Shown here in pieces: positions 61,221 through 64,000 of a stretch of 64,000 nt of DNA (its first letter is position 1; every line of letters starts with the position of its first letter). This stretch comes from Megamerina dolium. Taxonomy: Eukaryota > Arthropoda > Insecta > Diptera > Megamerinidae. A program made the position numbers and the translations under genes. A model generated the notes under the pieces. The model was given only the letters and a program-made list of their open reading frames with translations. It searched no databases and was not told the origin of the DNA. The DNA lies in contig OY978525.1 of assembly GCA_963854835.1 (NCBI GenBank), positions 7,861,540 through 7,925,539 on the forward strand, in the 5' to 3' direction.

Positions 61221-64000
61221 AAAACAATCGTTATGCATTGACCAAAAAGTCAAGCCCTTCAAATTGGTGTGCTGGGGTAGATATTACCTATCCAGAGTAT
61301 ATAGTTCAGCAAAAAAAATATGTAAATAAAAATGTTTATAATAAATTTGATATAAACTGTTGAAAATAAACCAATATGAAAATTTAGCTTTTAGGTATAT
61401 TTATTCAGGTGTATGACATCTCTTTTTTAAAAACCTTAATAAAGCTATATTTATTCAGTTAGTTTACTAAATTTTAAACAAAATTCTTCATATATTATTT
61501 AAATGGAATATCAAATTACGTATTAAATATCTGTTAAAAATATTTATTTGCACTTAAAAATAATGAATAATTATATACAGTATTATCAGGTATATGAATT
61601 AGAGAGATATTGCTGTATTCCCGAATTTTCGTCTTGTAAATAATGCTCTTTTTTCAAACTAAATTCATCTGTTTTCAAACCAAATTCACTTTTTTTATAA
61701 GCCAAATGATTATTTGTTCAAATCAGTTGAAGTTTTATGTGGAAAAATTGTAATGCGATTAGACCAACTAGTCCAATGAGCTCGTGAAGACTGCAGGTCT
61801 GGTCGAGTAAAGAAAAAAACAGAGTCTTACATTAAATTTTCGAATGACCAATAAGAGTCAATTATTGGCTTTCGTCATTTACCAATCAATAAATCAGTCA
61901 TTTTTCAATCGATTTTCGATTTTTTGTGATTTCAAAAGTTTGAAAAAATATACCCTTCTAAATTATACATAATTTTGTTGGCTAAATTCAAATATTTCGA
62001 TTTTTTGACAAAAATATATTGAAGATTTAGCAATTTTTCTAATTTTTCCTATATTGAAAAAATATTTTGAAAACAGTCCAAAGTCAAAGCGTAAAATATA
62101 TCGAGTTTTTGACAAGAAGATTTTATATTTACCACTTTGTTTTAATATTTCCTATTTTAATAAAAAAATTTTTCATACATTTTGTTAAAAAATGTTTTTG
62201 ATTTACACAAAAAAATTTAAAATTATATGAAATTCCGAATAAAATGACTGTTCATTTGTTCGAATTGGTTTAATTTCTTCACTTATTTTACTAATTTTCG
62301 AGATATATCTCTAACCAACGAATATAATATTTTTGTCAAACCATAATTTTGCTCCGCTATCGAAAGTTTTTCGAAAAAAAAAAAAAACAAACTTGCCAAA
62401 AGGTGTTACCACTCTAACAACATCAATTTTTTCATTGCTTTTGCATCGTTACGTAGCCACTAAAGCCCATACCAACCCAACCGACAATCCCCAAACATAT
62501 ACGAGATACATTTGCTTAGAAAATAGAATTAACAACAACAAAGCAACTATAATCAAAAAAAAAAAAAAACATTATTAAATATTCAATATGCTACATAGAA
62601 ACAAATGCAAACATTTTATGAAAGTTATTGAACCGCATATTGTATTTTGCTAATATAAACAAGTTTATAAAACACATAAAACCAGCTAAGTTGTTCTTCA
62701 ATTAATTACATGATCTGAGAATACAACAACAATAATAAAAGTAATTAAAATTTTAATATCTGCTCATACCTTAATATAAACGTACTTTTTGTGTTTTTGT
62801 ATGTATGTATGTATGTATGTGTGAGCGAAGATTTAAGTATTTTTTCCCCCCAATAATTCGAAATGTTGTTTAAGCTTAAATCAAACCATTTTGAATCGTG
62901 GATATGTGATATGTGATATTTTTGATATTTTTTTTTTCAAAGCTAAAATGCCTTCAGTTCAATTAAATAGTCAATGATGGTCTATCTTTTATAGCAGTTA
63001 TGGTAAATGCTATTTGTCTCATCTACAAATGATATTCAAAATTTAAGAGGCGCATTATTGTCTTTATTTCTATTCTATTCTATTCTATTCTATTTCATAA
63101 CTGTAGATATCTAAAAGAGGAATCTGTTATTATTGCATTGTCAAAGGATATCTTATGTTAATCGTTATGTTAATCATTATGTTAATGTTAATGTTATGTT
63201 AAATTTATATTTTTATGCGCCAAAACAATACGATTAGATCTCAGTACATATTTATTATTTTGTGGGTTTTTTCTATTCTATTTCTATTCCATTTCTATCT
63301 CACTCTTCAATTATAATTACCTTTGATGCATCCAGTAACTATATATGATTAAAACTGGTATACGATTTCATTTGCTTGATTCATATTTTTTTTTTTTCGT
63401 TTTTCTTTTCCTCATTTTTATTGTAAACATTTTATTTTTTATTATTATCAATTTTTATTTAATGATGATTTTTTTTTTTCTACCAAAAATTTTTTTGTAA
63501 CTTTTGTTTTATATGTGATATCATTTGAAATGTTGAGAAAAAAAAAACGAATAATATCCATAATTAATGTAAATATTTGCTATGAGCTAGTTACTAGTTA
63601 AAATCGAATATCAACGGCAATAAATATATCTACTAAGTATTAAGTATATTGTATTTAGGTATCACACTACTGCACAAGTATGTCTTTTCGCATTTTCGAT
63701 AATCTTCGTCAGTCATATTTTTTCTTTCATTAACCAAGTTATTTTCGTCATATTTCGATATTGAATTGATCAAAAAGTCTTGCTAAGTATTCCTTTGCTT
63801 CCTTGAAATTAGACATCTCAATAACATGTTGAAGAAAAATGATGGTAAAACTCAAGTTTGAACCATAGTTCCAAGACGATGATCAAATTCCATTTTATCA
63901 TTTTTAAAATTAGCAAAATATTGTTCAGAAGTTGGCCTCAAAAGCGTTTTTGCTTCATCGTTAGATTCTCGTTATCGATTCTCAGACATTACGATGCAGT
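61221..64000. other. AT-rich intergenic sequence without a gene
   Basis: No coding region or mobile element was recognised on either strand. Simple repeats: (GTAT)n at 62800-62821, (TTCTA)n at 63066-63095, (TTATG/TTAA)n at 63152-63205, several A and T tracts. Composition is strongly AT-rich. Confidence 0.5.

Noticed and set aside
1..64000. CRISPR array, phage or bacterial features
   Set aside because: The tandem repeats lack CRISPR-like spacer structure, and all coding evidence is insect gene or eukaryotic transposon.

Overview
This window looks like euchromatic DNA from a higher fly (cyclorrhaphan Diptera; a tephritid-like species is possible but unproven). It is AT-rich and holds one recognisable host gene, an insect-type NAD kinase on the + strand. 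Most of the rest is transposable elements: DD34D mariners, DD34E Tc1-like elements with IR/DR ends, DD41D (rosa-type) elements, hAT relics, non-LTR retrotransposon fragments with an I-type RNase H or an RTE-like C-terminus, and a tRNA-derived SINE. No bacterial operons, CRISPR arrays or free-standing tRNA/rRNA genes were seen.

Host gene. NAD kinase is spread over six coding exons from 1266 to 26093. Exon 1 (1266-1804) encodes a His/Gln-rich N-terminus and is separated by a 19.6 kb intron from the conserved catalytic exons (21450-21533, 21646-21879, 23565-24021, 25476-25733, 25800-26093). All splice phases agree and the joined CDS is 1866 nt (621 aa). A second possible first exon (21040-21338) lies just upstream of exon 2, is compatible in phase, and would give a 541-aa isoform. 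The gene makes NADP+ from NAD+ and ATP.

Layout. 1-600: mariner 3' end. 1266-1804: NADK exon 1. 1805-21449: intron 1, with a 153-bp tandem array, a hAT MITE and hAT relic sharing the octamer CTCTAGAT, a mariner relic, a TA-flanked MITE, RTE and I-type fragments, a DD41D element split by a SINE, a hairpin, several short tandem duplications, a Tc1-like element, a degenerate tandem repeat and a deleted mariner. 21040-26093: the remaining NADK exons, with two diverged repeat arrays in introns 3 and 4. 26094-27375: 3' UTR and downstream. 27820-64000: a TE graveyard with three near-identical Tc1-like elements (29963-31613, 32048-33699, 44596-46246), a complete but decayed mariner (40180-41400), a second MITE copy (34587-35060), more SINEs, two long tandem-repeat elements with a shared terminal motif (47524-49150 and 51105-53197), and AT-rich sequence from 61220 to the end without a gene.

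The nested insertions give a partial order of events. SINEs inserted into DD41D elements, a Tc1-like copy inserted into an RTE fragment, and an RTE fragment plus a SINE lie inside a tandem-repeat element. The Tc1-like family looks youngest: its copies are almost identical, and one open reading frame is essentially intact.
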